From assembly GCA_030817875.1 (NCBI GenBank), contig JAUSZU010000001.1, forward strand, positions 2,232,001 through 2,296,000: a stretch of DNA of 64,000 nucleotides. The letters are read 5' to 3'. The notes beneath the pieces were generated by a model that was given only the letters and a program-made list of their open reading frames with translations, had not been told where the DNA came from and did not search any database. The position numbers and the translations under genes were made by a program. The DNA is from Flavobacterium sp. W4I14 (GTDB lineage: Bacteria; Bacteroidota; Bacteroidia; Sphingobacteriales; Sphingobacteriaceae). This document shows, in pieces, positions 25,642 to 38,600 of the stretch. How positions within the stretch are numbered: the first letter of the stretch is position 1; each line of letters begins with the position of its first letter.

Positions 25642-26616
25642 TTAAAATACCCTTGGGGTTGCCAATCTTAGGTTTTGTCTGATAAAGGAGTAAGCGATAG
25701 AAATTTCATGTGTACCACCGCTGTAGCCCTGTAATGGACCGATTGAGAAATCGTAACCATAGCCGATCCTGAGTTTTTCTGATGGAAAAATCTGTATCGC
25801 TGCTACCGCAGAGTTCCGAGGTGTAAGATCACGCTGCAAATAGCTTTTATCATACAGCTTCACACCTGTACGGTACGAACCGCCAACCCAGATAAAATCC
25901 CTGATCATCAAAAATGCATTCAAATCCAAACTCGTTGGACCTCCCCTGTCGTCCTTTAACAGGAAAGAAGGTTTAACCTGAAAATCTTCCGAAAGCGGAA
26001 ACAAGGCACCAGCGGTAAGGTAATAATGCGGTTTTGGCTGTGGGATAAAGGCATAACGGTCGATATTGATGTAAGTGGCAATCAGGTTATCGGCCGAGAA
26101 ACCTGCATAAAACTTATCGTTGGCAAAATAAACCCCTGCCCTTGCATCAGGCACAATGGTACTCTGCATACCAACTGGCTGGTTAGGCTCCGGGTTGTTC
26201 GGGTTTAGCAGCGAACCATCTATTCCCAACTGCACCATTCCAACGCCAAGGCCCAGCGCCAATCTCGAACTGCCATCATTATTCATCCTGATGCGGTAAG
26301 AATAGTTACCATAAATGCTCAGGTTGGTCTGTGCACCCAGTTTATCGCTCGCCACCTGAAGGGCCAAACCTACATTACCGCTGTTTGCAATGGCATCTAC
26401 CGCAAGCGACATGCTTCTTGGTGCCCCGGTTATGCCTGTCCACTGGCTCCGGTAAAAACTATGCACATTCAGCACTTCTTTATAACCGGCGTAAGCGGGA
26501 TTGATATAGATCCCATTGAACATGTACTGGCTATACTGGGCATCCTGTTGTGCAGATGCCTGTCGCGAAAGCAACAAAAACGAACCTGCTATTAACCATA
26601 TTAATTTCTTCATCAT
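25642..26616 (-). CDS. PorP/SprF-family type IX secretion membrane protein
   Basis: A 324-residue outer-membrane beta-barrel with a signal peptide (cleavage near LLSRQASA). It has the family start QDAQYSQYMFNGIYINPAYA and the QWTGITGAPRSMSLA motif, and it ends with an aromatic-poor barrel strand, ATPRVF. In Flavobacterium johnsoniae, SprF is needed to export the giant adhesin SprB, and genes of this family typically follow the genes of T9SS type B substrates. Here it lies 55 bp after the giant gene's stop, so the same pairing is very likely. A decayed second copy lies at 48589-48966. Confidence 0.92.
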   Translation of the reverse strand: MMKKLIWLIAGSFLLLSRQASAQQDAQYSQYMFNGIYINPAYAGYKEVLNVHSFYRSQWTGITGAPRSMSLAVDAIANSGNVGLALQVASDKLGAQTNLSIYGNYSYRIRMNNDGSSRLALGLGVGMVQLGIDGSLLNPNNPEPNQPVGMQSTIVPDARAGVYFANDKFYAGFSADNLIATYINIDRYAFIPQPKPHYYLTAGALFPLSEDFQVKPSFLLKDDRGGPTSLDLNAFLMIRDFIWVGGSYRTGVKLYDKSYLQRDLTPRNSAVAAIQIFPSEKLRIGYGYDFSIGPLQGYSGGTHEISIAYSFIRQNLRLATPRVF

Positions 26617-26671
26617 CTTAATATCTTAAAGTACAGCCTAGTTTTTAAACCAGACTGTACAAAGTCATATC

Positions 26672-29600
26672 TTATTTTTTAAATGCTCTGATTAATGTAA
26701 TGTAACCTTTAAACACTTCGTACTGATCGCTTCCTGCCTTTTTAACACGCAGTAAATAGTAATAAGTGCCTTCATTCAAGCCCTCGCCTGTCCAGTTATT
26801 CTGGTAGCCTTTTGCTCGGAATACCTCATTACCCCAACGGTTAACAATCTGCAGTTCGTTAACCTGGTATTGGTTAATGCCCAAGATTTCGAAGGTGTCG
26901 TTTATACCATCACCGTTTGGCGTAAACAGGTTAGGTATGGTAAGGCCAGCGAAGTTAGCCGTTAAGGTTACCGCTGCCACATTGGTATAATAACCAAAGG
27001 CATCTTTCACCCTATAAATAAAGGCATCATCACCTGTATAACCCGGGTTAGGTGTATAAGTAATCGTACCATCAGGATTCACCGTTACTTTACCATGTTG
27101 AGGCTGACCTACAATTTCTACCGTTAATTTATCAAGGGTAGAATTTCCAGGATCATCATTTGCCAATACATTGATGGTAACCGGTTTATTTGCCACTGTA
27201 CCAGCCACATCATCAACCGCTTTTGGCGATTTAGGGAAGGTGATAACAGTTGCGGTATTGTTGTTTTCGGAAGTCCCTGAAACATCGCTTACATTAACAC
27301 CACCAAGTGTTTTGGCATTTACCGTAGCCGTATTGGTTGCTGTTCCCAGATCTTTATCGGCCTGTGTTAAGGTATATATTTCAACATCGGTTATGGCGGC
27401 TCCAGGGGCCAAACCACCAGGTACTGCAATTGCCTTATTGCTTAAGCCAAGTTTGGCATCAGTTAAGGTAACAGTATTTAAAGTGTTGGTTCCTGTGTTC
27501 TTGATTGTAAACGTATAGGTTACCTGGTTGCCACTAAACGCCGCTGTTTTAACCAAAGCTATAGCACCCATAATCGGAATCTGTGTTACGGTTGGCGTAT
27601 TATTATTTTCGGCTGTACCAGAGATATCGCTAACGGAAACATTTGCTGGTGTTTGACCTGTAATGGTTGCACTGTTGGTTACGCTTGCGGCATCTCTATC
27701 TGCTTGTGTTAACTGGTAAACATAGCTATCGGTTATGGTAGCACCCGGAGCAAGTGTACCAGGTATTACCCTGTTCAACCCAAGTTTGGCATCTACCAGC
27801 GTAATAATGTGCAGGGTTACATTTCCAGTGTTTTTAATACTAAAATTATAAGTGATACTATTTCCATCGGCACTTATCGTACCTGTTTTAACCAGGGCAA
27901 TGGTAGAAGCCGGAGCAATTAATGTTACTGTAGCATCATCAATAGCCGATGTACCCGGATCGTCAGACCGTGGCTTGGTCACCGTACCACCTCCTGGTGT
28001 TTGCGCGGTTGCAGAAGCCTGATTGCTAAACGAACCTGCATTCACCTCGGTTAAGGTAATGGTATGCCTTGCGGTTATCGTAACACTTACACCTGGTGCC
28101 AGACTTGCAATACTAACCGGAATGATTGATCCCGCATCGGCACCGGCATCTGTAACCGCCACATTTGTTAGGGTTACGTTGCCTGTATTGGTTACCACAA
28201 TGTTATAATTAATTACATCGCCAACCTTGCTCACCGTATTGGTAGCTACTTTGGTTAAACTCATCGCTGGTGCTGCCACCAAGGTTACCGTTACCGGAAC
28301 AGTTACGGTAGTGATACCTCCTTTGCCATCGCTTACGGTTATAGTGAAAGTATCATTACCTACATAGCCTGCAGTTGGTGTATAGGTGTATGTACCATCG
28401 GCGTTTACGACTACTGTACCATGTGCTGGCGGAGTGCTAACCGTAAAGTTAAGCGGATCGCCATCTATATCGCTTGCAGTTATTGTTCCGTTGGCTGCTG
28501 TATTTTGCGGCGTGGTAATGGCTGACGAAGTTGCTACTGGCGCATTGTTAACCGGACTTACGGTTATAGGAACAGCTACTGTAGTGGTACCACCTTTGCC
28601 ATCGCTAACAGTTACGGTGAAAGTATCAGTACCGTTATAGTTTGTTGCCGGAGTATAGGTATAAGTACCATCAGCATTTACTACCACTGTTCCATGTGCC
28701 GGAGGTGTGCTTACCGTGAAAGTAAGTGGATCACCATCGGCATCGGTCGCCGTAATTGTTCCGTTAATTGGAGTATCTTCAGGAGTAGTAATGGCAGGTG
28801 CACTTGCAACAGGTGCACGGTTATCTCTAATGTTAACAGTAGCAGGCATTGTGCTTGCCGTGATTAATGCATTGTTTGTTGTTGCATTCATCGTTAAGAT
28901 TACCGTTTCTGTCCCTTCAGCAATATTATCATCTAATACAGGCACATTTACCGTGGCGGTAGTTTGTCCTGCAGGTATGGTTACCGTTGTACCAATTGAA
29001 GTATAATCCAATCCGCTGGTAGCGGTTCCACCTACCGAATAGGTGATCTGCGTATCGGTTGCAGATACATTGCTCAAAGTAAAAGTGAACAAACCTGGCG
29101 TGGTTGGCTCTGCCCCATCGTTCGTTGCAGCCACTGTTACCGTGGCCGTTGTATTATCAAGAATGTTGATGCTTGCAGGTGTATTGCTTACACTTACCAA
29201 TGGATTACCAGAAGTAGTTAAAGTAGCAATAACGGTTTCAGTACCCTCAACCAGGTTATCGGTTGATACCGGAATGGTAATGGTTCCCGTGGTCTGGCCA
29301 GCAGGAATAGTAATGGTTTTGGTTACAATAGTGCTATAATCGTTGCCTTCGGTAGCTGTTCCTGTTAAGGTATAAGTTAAAGTTGTTGGCTGCGATGATG
29401 GATTGTTTAATGTTACCGTAAAAGTACCGTTTGCAGGTCCGTTTTCATTACCCGGTGTACCAGATGTTATGGTTGCTATCGAAGCATCGTTATCGTTAAT
29501 ATTAACGGTTGCCGGAGTGGTACCCGCGGTAATCGAAGAATTGCTTGTTGTCGCAATCATGGTTAAAATAACCGTTTCTGTCCCTTCAGCAATATTATCA

Positions 29601-32600
29601 TCTAATACAGGCACATTTACCGTGGCGGTAGTTTGTCCTGCAGGTATGGTTACCGTTGTACCTATTGAGGTATAATCTGTACCACTTGTTGCCGTACCCG
29701 TTACAGTATAAGTAATTTGGGTATCGGTTGTTGAGACATTACTTAAAGTAAAGGTAAACTGACCAGGTGTTGAAGGTTCTGCACCATCTGCTGTTGCAGC
29801 TACTGTTACCGTGGCCGTTGTATTATCAAGAATGTTGATGCTTGCAGGCGTATTGCTTACACTTACCAATGGATTACCAGAAGTAGTTAAAGTAGCAATA
29901 ACGGTTTCAGTACCCTCAACCAGGTTATCGGTTAATACCGGAATGGTAATGGTTCCCGTGGTCTGACCAGCAGGAATAGTAATGGTTTTGGTTACAATAG
30001 TGCTATAATCGTTGCCTTCGGTAGCTGTTCCTGTTAAGGTATAAGTTAAAGTTGTTGGCTGCGATGATGGATTGTTTAATGTTACCGTAAAAGTACCGTT
30101 TGCAGGTCCGTTTTCATTACCCGGTGTACCAGATGTTATGGTTGCTATCGAAGCATCGTTATCGTTAATATTAACGGTTGCCGGAGTGGTACCTGCGGTA
30201 ATCGAAGAATTGCTTGTTGTCGCAATCATGGTTAAAATAACCGTTTCTGTCCCTTCAGCAATATTATCATCTAATACAGGCACATTTACCGTGGCGGTAG
30301 TTTGTCCTGCAGGTATGGTTACCGTTGTACCAATTGAAGTATAATCCAATCCGCTGGTAGCGGTTCCACCTACCGAATAGGTGATCTGCGTATCGGTTGC
30401 AGATACATTGCTCAAAGTAAAAGTGAACAAACCTGGCGTGGTTGGCTCTGCCCCATCGTTCGTTGCAGCTACTGTTACCGTGGCCGTTGTATTATCAAGA
30501 ATGTTGATGCTTGCAGGCGTATTGCTTACACTTACCAATGGATTACCAGAAGTAGTTAAAGTAGCAATAACGGTTTCAGTACCCTCAACCAGGTTATCGG
30601 TTGATACCGGAATGGTAATGGTTCCCGTGGTCTGACCAGCAGGAATAGTAATGGTTTTGGTTACAATAGTGCTATAATCGTTGCCTTCGGTAGCTGTTCC
30701 TGTTAAGGTATAAGTTAAAGTTGTTGGCTGCGATGATGGATTGCTTAATGTTACCGTAAAAGTACCGTTTGCAGGTCCGTTTTCATTACCCGGTGTACCA
30801 GATGTTATGGTTGCTATCGAAGCATCGTTATCGCTAATATTAACGGTTGCCGGAGTGGTACCCGCGGTAATCGAAGAATTGCTTGTTGTCGCAATCATGG
30901 TTAAAATAACCGTTTCTGTCCCTTCAGCAATATTATCATCTAATACAGGCACATTTACCGTGGCGGTAGTTTGTCCTGCAGGTATGGTTACCGTTGTACC
31001 AATTGAAGTATAATCCAATCCGCTGGTAGCGGTTCCACCTACCGAATAGGTGATCTGCGTATCGGTTGCAGATACATTGCTCAAAGTAAAAGTGAACAAA
31101 CCTGGCGTGGTTGGCTCTGCCCCATCGTTCGTTGCAGCTACTGTTACCGTGGCCGTTGTATTATCAAGAACGTTGATGCTTGCAGGTGTATTGCTTACAC
31201 TTACCAATGGATTACCAGAAGTAGTTAAAGTAGCAATAACGGTTTCAGTACCCTCAACCAGGTTATCGGTTGATACCGGAATGGTAATGGTTCCCGTGGT
31301 CTGACCAGCAGGAATAGTAATGGTTTTGGTTACAATAGTGCTATAATCGTTGCCTTCGGTAGCTGTTCCTGTTAAGGTATAAGTTAAAGTTGTTGGCTGC
31401 GATGATGGATTGCTTAATGTTACCGTAAAAGTACCGTTTGCAGGTCCGTTTTCATTACCCGGTGTACCAGATGTTATGGTTGCTATCGAAGCATCGTTAT
31501 CGCTAATATTAACGGTTGCCGGAGTGGTACCCGCGGTAATTGAAGAATTGCTTGTTGTCGCAATCATGGTTAAAATAACCGTTTCTGTCCCTTCAGCAAT
31601 ATTATCATCTAATACAGGCACATTTACCGTGGCGGTAGTTTGTCCTGCAGGTATGGTTACCGTTGTACCAATTGAAGTATAATCCAATCCGCTGGTAGCG
31701 GTTCCACCTACCGAATAGGTGATCTGCGTATCGGTTGCAGATACATTGCTCAAAGTAAAAGTGAACAAACCTGGCGTGGTTGGCTCTGCCCCATCGTTCG
31801 TTGCAGCTACTGTTACCGTGGCCGTTGTATTATCAAGAACGTTGATGCTTGCAGGTGTATTGCTTACACTTACCAATGGATTACCAGAAGTAGTTAAAGT
31901 AGCAATAACGGTTTCAGTACCCTCAACCAGGTTATCGGTTGATACCGGAATGGTAATGGTTCCCGTGGTCTGGCCAGCAGGAATAGTAATGGTTTTGGTT
32001 ACAATGGTCGAGTAATCACTTCCTTCGGTAGCTGTTCCTGTTAAGGTATAACTTAAAGTTGTTGACTGCGATGATGGATTGCTTAGTGTTACCGTAAAAG
32101 TACCGTTTGCAGGTCCGTTTTCATTACCCGGTGTACCAGATGTTATGGTTGCTATCGAAGCATCGTTATCTATAATGGTTGCTGTAGCTGTTGCGTTGCT
32201 GATGATTACTACTCCACCGGTTAGGCCGCTCAATGTTGCAGTGAAAGTTTCAGATGGCTCTGCAATATTATCATCAATAATCGGAACAGTGAAAGTTATT
32301 GTAGATCCGGCTGCAGCATTTGCAGGGAAGTTTAACGTTCCGCTTGTTGTGGTATAATCTGATCCTGAAACTGCGGTTCCGCTTGCAGTTATATAATTAA
32401 CACTGAATGCATCCTGAACAGCATTATTCAAAGTTACTGTAAATGTAGCCGTTCCAGCACCTTCGTCAACCGTTGGTGTGGTAGAAATACTTACACTCGC
32501 TGTATTAGCATCAATAATGTTGATGCTTGAAGGTGTTGTGCTAATGGTAACAGATGGATTGCTTGAAGTACCCAATGTCGCAATAACGGCTTCTGTACTT

Positions 32601-35600
32601 TCGGCAATGGCATCAGTTAATACCGGAATGGTAATGGTTCCCGAGGTCTGACCAGCAGGAATAGTAATGGTTTTGGTTACAATAGTTGAGTAATCACTTC
32701 CTTCGGTAGCCGTTCCGCCTAAAGTATAGGTGATCTGTGTATCGGTGGCAGATGGATTACTTAAGGTTACAATAAATGTTCCATTCACCGGACCTGTTTC
32801 GTTTCCGTTTATTCCAGCTGTGATGGTTGCAACTGAAGTATCGTTATCAACAATTGATGTGTTCACACTTGCATTGCCTAAAGATGCCGGACCTGTAATC
32901 GACCCGATAGAAACCGCATAATCTTCGGTATTTTCAAGGATATTATCATCAACTATGGCAACAGGGAAAGTAATGGTACCACTTGCCGCCCCAACAACCG
33001 ATCCTGCCGGGAAAGTAATGGTCGAGCTGCTAAAGTTATAATCTGCAGCATTGGTGGTATTCGGCGTTATTCCGGTTACCACCGTTACTGGCGATGCCAA
33101 GGTAGTTCCGGCTGTTCCTGTAAGGGTAACCGTATAATTAACTACACCTGCATTTTCGTTAACTGATGATGGTCCTGATAATACTACGGTTGGATAAATG
33201 TTCACATTCACCGTAATCGGATCGCTCACTACCCCATCAGCTGTTGTTAAGGTATAGGTATAGCTATCCGTTCCGGTATAACCTGCATTTGGTGTATAAG
33301 TAACTTTTCCGGTTGCATCAACGCTTGTTGTCCCATGTGCACCATTCCCTGCTAATACAGTTGTATTGGTAGCTGTTACACCGTCATTGGCTTTAACATC
33401 GGTAGTAACCGGTGTGTTTATTAATGTATTTGCGTTATCGGTTACTCCTACAGGTTTAATTGAAATGATAAAAGTTTGTGTTGCACTATGGTCTACACCG
33501 CCATTCGCTGTGCCTCCGTTATCGTTTAATACCACAGTTACCGTAACCTTGCCTGCAAAGTTTCCTAAAGGCGTATAGGTTAGATTTCCGGAAGCATCTA
33601 TAGCAGGCTGTACCGTAAATGAGGTGCTGCTGTTGTTGCTTACCACAAAATTTACTGTTTGGGCTGCAACTTCATCAGCCGGACCAGCCACAATCGCTGT
33701 AGCCCAGTTGTTTACCGTTTGTGCACCAGCGTTTGCGTTCACTAGCTGATCTGCTCCTTTTATAAATGAAGGGGCGTCGTTTATTGGAGCTACCGTTAGG
33801 GTTAAAGTACTGCTTACTGCACCTCCGTTCCCGTCACTTACGGTATACATAATGGCTGGAACTGTACCATTATAATTGGCTGCAGGCACAAAAACATAAC
33901 TTCCATCTGCATTAAGCGTAATGGTACCAACACCCGTAATCAGGTTTGAAGATCCTGGAGTATAATCAACCCCTGAAATACTGTATTTAGTTATGGTTAA
34001 AGTATTATTATCGATATCGCTATCGTTGCTCAATACGCCATTTGCAGCTGTAACGGTTAATGTTACATCCTCGTTAGTTGTTTTAGTATCCGCAGCTAAA
34101 ACCGGATCGCTATTTACAGCAATTATTCCGGCTGATGCTTTATTGTTACTGGTAATAGGATCACTTTGTGCTCCAGAAATAGTGGCCGTTGTATTATAAT
34201 CAATTCCTAATTTTAGGGTTGCAGTAATGGTCAATACACTACTTGCGCCACTGTTTAAGTTACCAACCGTCCATGCACCTGTAGATTGATTATAGGTTCC
34301 TTGTGTTGCCGAAGCAGATACGAACTGATATCCAGCTGGTAATAAATCGGCAACGCTTACTCCTGTTGCATCACTTGGGCCATTGTTACCTGCCGTTATG
34401 GTAAATACCGCATTTTGACCAACTTTTAAGAAGGCATTAGCAACCGTGTTGGTTACATAGAGATCGGTACTGGTTTGGATTGTTGTTGTTACCGTTGCCG
34501 ATGTTGCAGCGCTGGTTCCTGCTTCAAGAGGTGTAGCTACAGCGGCATTGGCTAAACTTCCTGTTGCACCTGAAGGGATAATACCTTTTACAGAAATGCT
34601 TACGGCATTGGTTGATCCGGCAGGAATATTAGCCGTTAATGAAACCGAATTACCTGTTCCGGTACTTCCCGAAGTTACAGTTGCAGTTCCCGCAACACTT
34701 GTTGTCCAACTTACATTTTGGATTCCTGATGGTACAGCATCTGTTATCACCGATGCCAGGGCATCGCTTGTGCTGGTGTTTCGTACGGTAACAATATATT
34801 CTATCGCAGCACCTGCATTTGCAGTCGCAGGTCCGGTTTTAATAATTTCGAGCACTGGCAATCTGCTTACTACTGTATTTGCAATAGCAGATGACGCTAC
34901 TGCTCCAGCCTCTGAAGGTGTAGCTGTTGCTGTATTCGCCAATGTACCTGTATAATTTGCCGGAACTTTTCCACTCACCAAAATGGTAAAACCATTGCCA
35001 TTACCTGCATTAATATCGCCCGTTACCGAAACGGTATTTCCTGTAACGCTGCTATTAACGATAGTAGCATTCCCAGTAGTGCTTACGGTAATCGCAACGT
35101 TTGTAATCGCCGCAGGTACAACATCAGCTACACTTAAATTTACAGCATTACCCGTTCCTTCGTTGCTTACATTAATCAGGTAATTAATGTTATTGCCTGC
35201 CGTTAAAGTTGCGGGCCCCACTTTACTAATTTTTAATATTGGTTTTCTGCTTACTGTAGTTACCACTGCTGCAGAAGTAACTGGTGTGCTACCAGCTTCT
35301 GATGGAGTAATTGTAGCGGAGTTCGAAATGGTACCCGAGAATGAGCTGGCTATTATTCCTTTAATATTGATGATGATCACATCATTTGTACCTGCCGGGA
35401 TGTTGGCATTTATACTGATCGAATTGGTGCTTCCTGAATTTCCTGAGTTAATGATCGCATTACCTTGAGCCACAGCCGTCCACTGAACATTGGTTAAGTT
35501 GTTCGAAAGCGCATCTGTAATTACGGCATTCAATGCTGTACTTGGACCATTATTGCGAACTCGGATCTGATAGTTGATTTCCTCACCAGCCAAAGCAGTT

Positions 35601-38600
35601 GTTGGACCGCTTTTCGTGATAACCGGACTAACCATCGCCGAAATAATAGTTGTAGCACTGGCCGTTTTAGCCGCAACACCAGGTTCTGATGGAGTTGCAG
35701 AAGCGTTATTTACAATGGTGCCAACATAAGTTGGATTAATGGTTCCGGTTATAACAACGTTGATTACGCCATTTACAGGAACATTTACTGATGCAGATAC
35801 ATTGTTTGTTGCGCCTGAAGCCGTTCCGTTAACTATAGCGCCATTGCTTGCTGTTGCTGTCCATTGTACGTTGCTGATATCAGCTGGAACCACATCAGCA
35901 ATAGTGGTATTTACGGCATCAGATGGCCCGGTATTGGTTAATTTTAAAGTGTAAGTAATCTGCTGCCCACTTGATGCTGTACCAGGTGCCGATTTAGAAA
36001 GGGCTAAACCTGGCGTTTTCTGCAGCACCGTAGTTACCGGCGTAGAAACTACAGGTGGGTTGCCTGGTTCTGCAGGAGTAGCTGTAGCACTATTTACAAT
36101 ATTCGCAGTTGCATTAGAGGCAACGAAACCATTTATTGTAATTAATATTTTTGAGTTTCCGCCTGCTAAAATATTTCCGGTTACAGATAGTGCATTTCCG
36201 GTTCCGGTTGCTCCTGCACTTACAGTTGCACCATTGGTAACTGTTGTACTCCAGATTACATTTTGTATTGCCACAGGAACTGCATCGGTAATTATTGTAC
36301 CTGTTGCGTTACTTGGGCCTGCATTGCTTACTTCAATGGTGTAACTTATCGGTAAACCAGCACTTAAAGTTGCAGGCCCCGATTTAATTACGCTCAAGTT
36401 CGTCTGTTTAGCCACTACGGTAGTCACCGTTGGCGAATTTACCGGAGTTCCGGCCGCACCGATTTTGGCCGATGCTGTATTCAATATGTTTCCAGCAAAA
36501 GCAGGATTTATGGTTCCAACAACATTGATGGTAATGGAATTGCCCGAAGCAAAAGGAATATTTCCAACTACTGCTACGGTATTTCCGCTTCCGGTTGCAC
36601 CTGAGCTAATAGAAGTTGTACCATTTGCTACCGCTGACCAGCTTACATTGGTAATATCTGCAGGTATTGCATCGGCAATATTTACTGCTGTTGCATCACT
36701 AGGGCCATTATTACTAACCGTAAGGGTATAATTAATCTGTGTTCCAGAAGCTGCAGTGCTTGGTCCACTTTTCTGTACCACTAAACCAGCTGAATTGATT
36801 ACAGTTGTATTTACTGTTGCTGAATTGTTTGTGGTATTAAAATCTGTTATTCCAGCCTGTAAAGTTACTGTCGCAGTGTTAGTCAGGGTTGATGCAGCAG
36901 TGTTCGATGGCACTTTTCCGCTCACCAAAATGGTAATGAAATTTGTACTTCCAGCATTTATGTCCCCACCTACAGAAATGTTATTTCCGTTGCCTGTTGT
37001 GGGTCCGGTTATGATAGCAGTTCCGTTGGCAGATGCCGACCAGCTTACATTTGTAATGCCTGCTGGCACCACATCTGCTATAGTTAATCCGCTAACATCA
37101 ACAGGGCCATTATTAACAACTTTAATAGCATAGCTGATATTTTCTCCTGCAGATATGGTTTGAGGACCAGTTTTGCTGATTGCAATATCTGTTGATTTAT
37201 TGATGCTTGTGGTAACAGAACTTTGTTTAATATCACTGGCGGTTACTTCAACCGTATTGGTAAACACCGCCCTTGCGGTTTGTTTAATAATACCATTCAC
37301 AGTAACAGTAATCGTTCCTGTACCTGAATTAATATTTCCTTTTGTTGATATTGAGTTTGATGACCCTGAAGCTGTACCTGTAACTGTAGCACCTACGGTA
37401 GCTACTGCAGTCCAGCTGTTTACCTGTACATCTACCGGTACGTTATCGGTTATAAAGGCATCGGTAATGTTTCCTGCTCCTGTGTTATTAATCACAATAG
37501 TGTAGGTTATCGGATCGCCAATATTCGCATTTGCCGGACCAGATTTTGAAACCCTGAATACTGGATCGTTATCTACAGTTGTTACTTTTGTTGAAGTATT
37601 ATCAGATAGATCGGGATCGGTAATACCAGCACTTACGGTAGCTGTTGCCGTATTTAAAATCGTTTCCCCCTGAGTTAATGCCGGAGATACCGTTCCGGTG
37701 ATGTTAACCAGAACAAGCCCTGTTGTTGGTATGGTTGCGTTGAAACTAATACTGTTTGTTGTTCCACTCGCCAAAGTTGAGGTTGCTCCCCCAGAATTAA
37801 GCACACTCCAGTTCACCCCCGTTATGGTACTTGGTATATTATCAAGTATTGCGGTTGTTGTAGCTGTACTCGGTCCGTCGTTTACAATACGTAAGGTATA
37901 AGAAATTACTTCTCCTGCCCCAACATTTGCCGGACCAGATTTTGTAATGCGCACATTTGCTTTTCTTGTAGTTGTGGTGGTAACGGTACTGCTTGCCGGT
38001 GTTAAATCGGTTACACCTGCAGGAGGAGTTGCCGTTGCGGTATTAGAAATACTAGTGGTTAGCGTTGGCGAAATCCTGCCCGTAACCGTAATGATAATTT
38101 TATCGGCTGCGTTTGCCGTAAGGTTACCTGTAATATCAATATTTCCTGAACCATTACCTACACTAGCCGTTGCTGCGCCTTGTGTAGCCACTGTCCAGGT
38201 TGGTGTTAAAAGGTTTGTATCAAAGGTATCCTGAATTCTAGCTGCTGTAACATCACCTGGCCCGGCATTGGTTACGGTGATAGTATAACTTACCTGCTCT
38301 CCTGCAACTGCTGCAGTAGGTCCGGTTTTTTCTATTCTTATATCAGCCTGTTTTGTTACTGCTGAGGTAACCGTATTCGAGGTCACTATCGCATTACCTG
38401 CCTCTGATGGTGTTACAGTAGCCGAGTTTGATAAAGAGCTACCTGCAAATGCAGCATTTACCTTACCGGTAATGGTTACATTAATTGCATTCGCAGCCCC
38501 AGCCGGTATATTACCAGTAATGCTTAGATTGTTTCCTTTTCCAGATGCGCCTAAAATAATATTTGCAGTACCTGTAACAGCCGCTGACCAGCTCACATTG

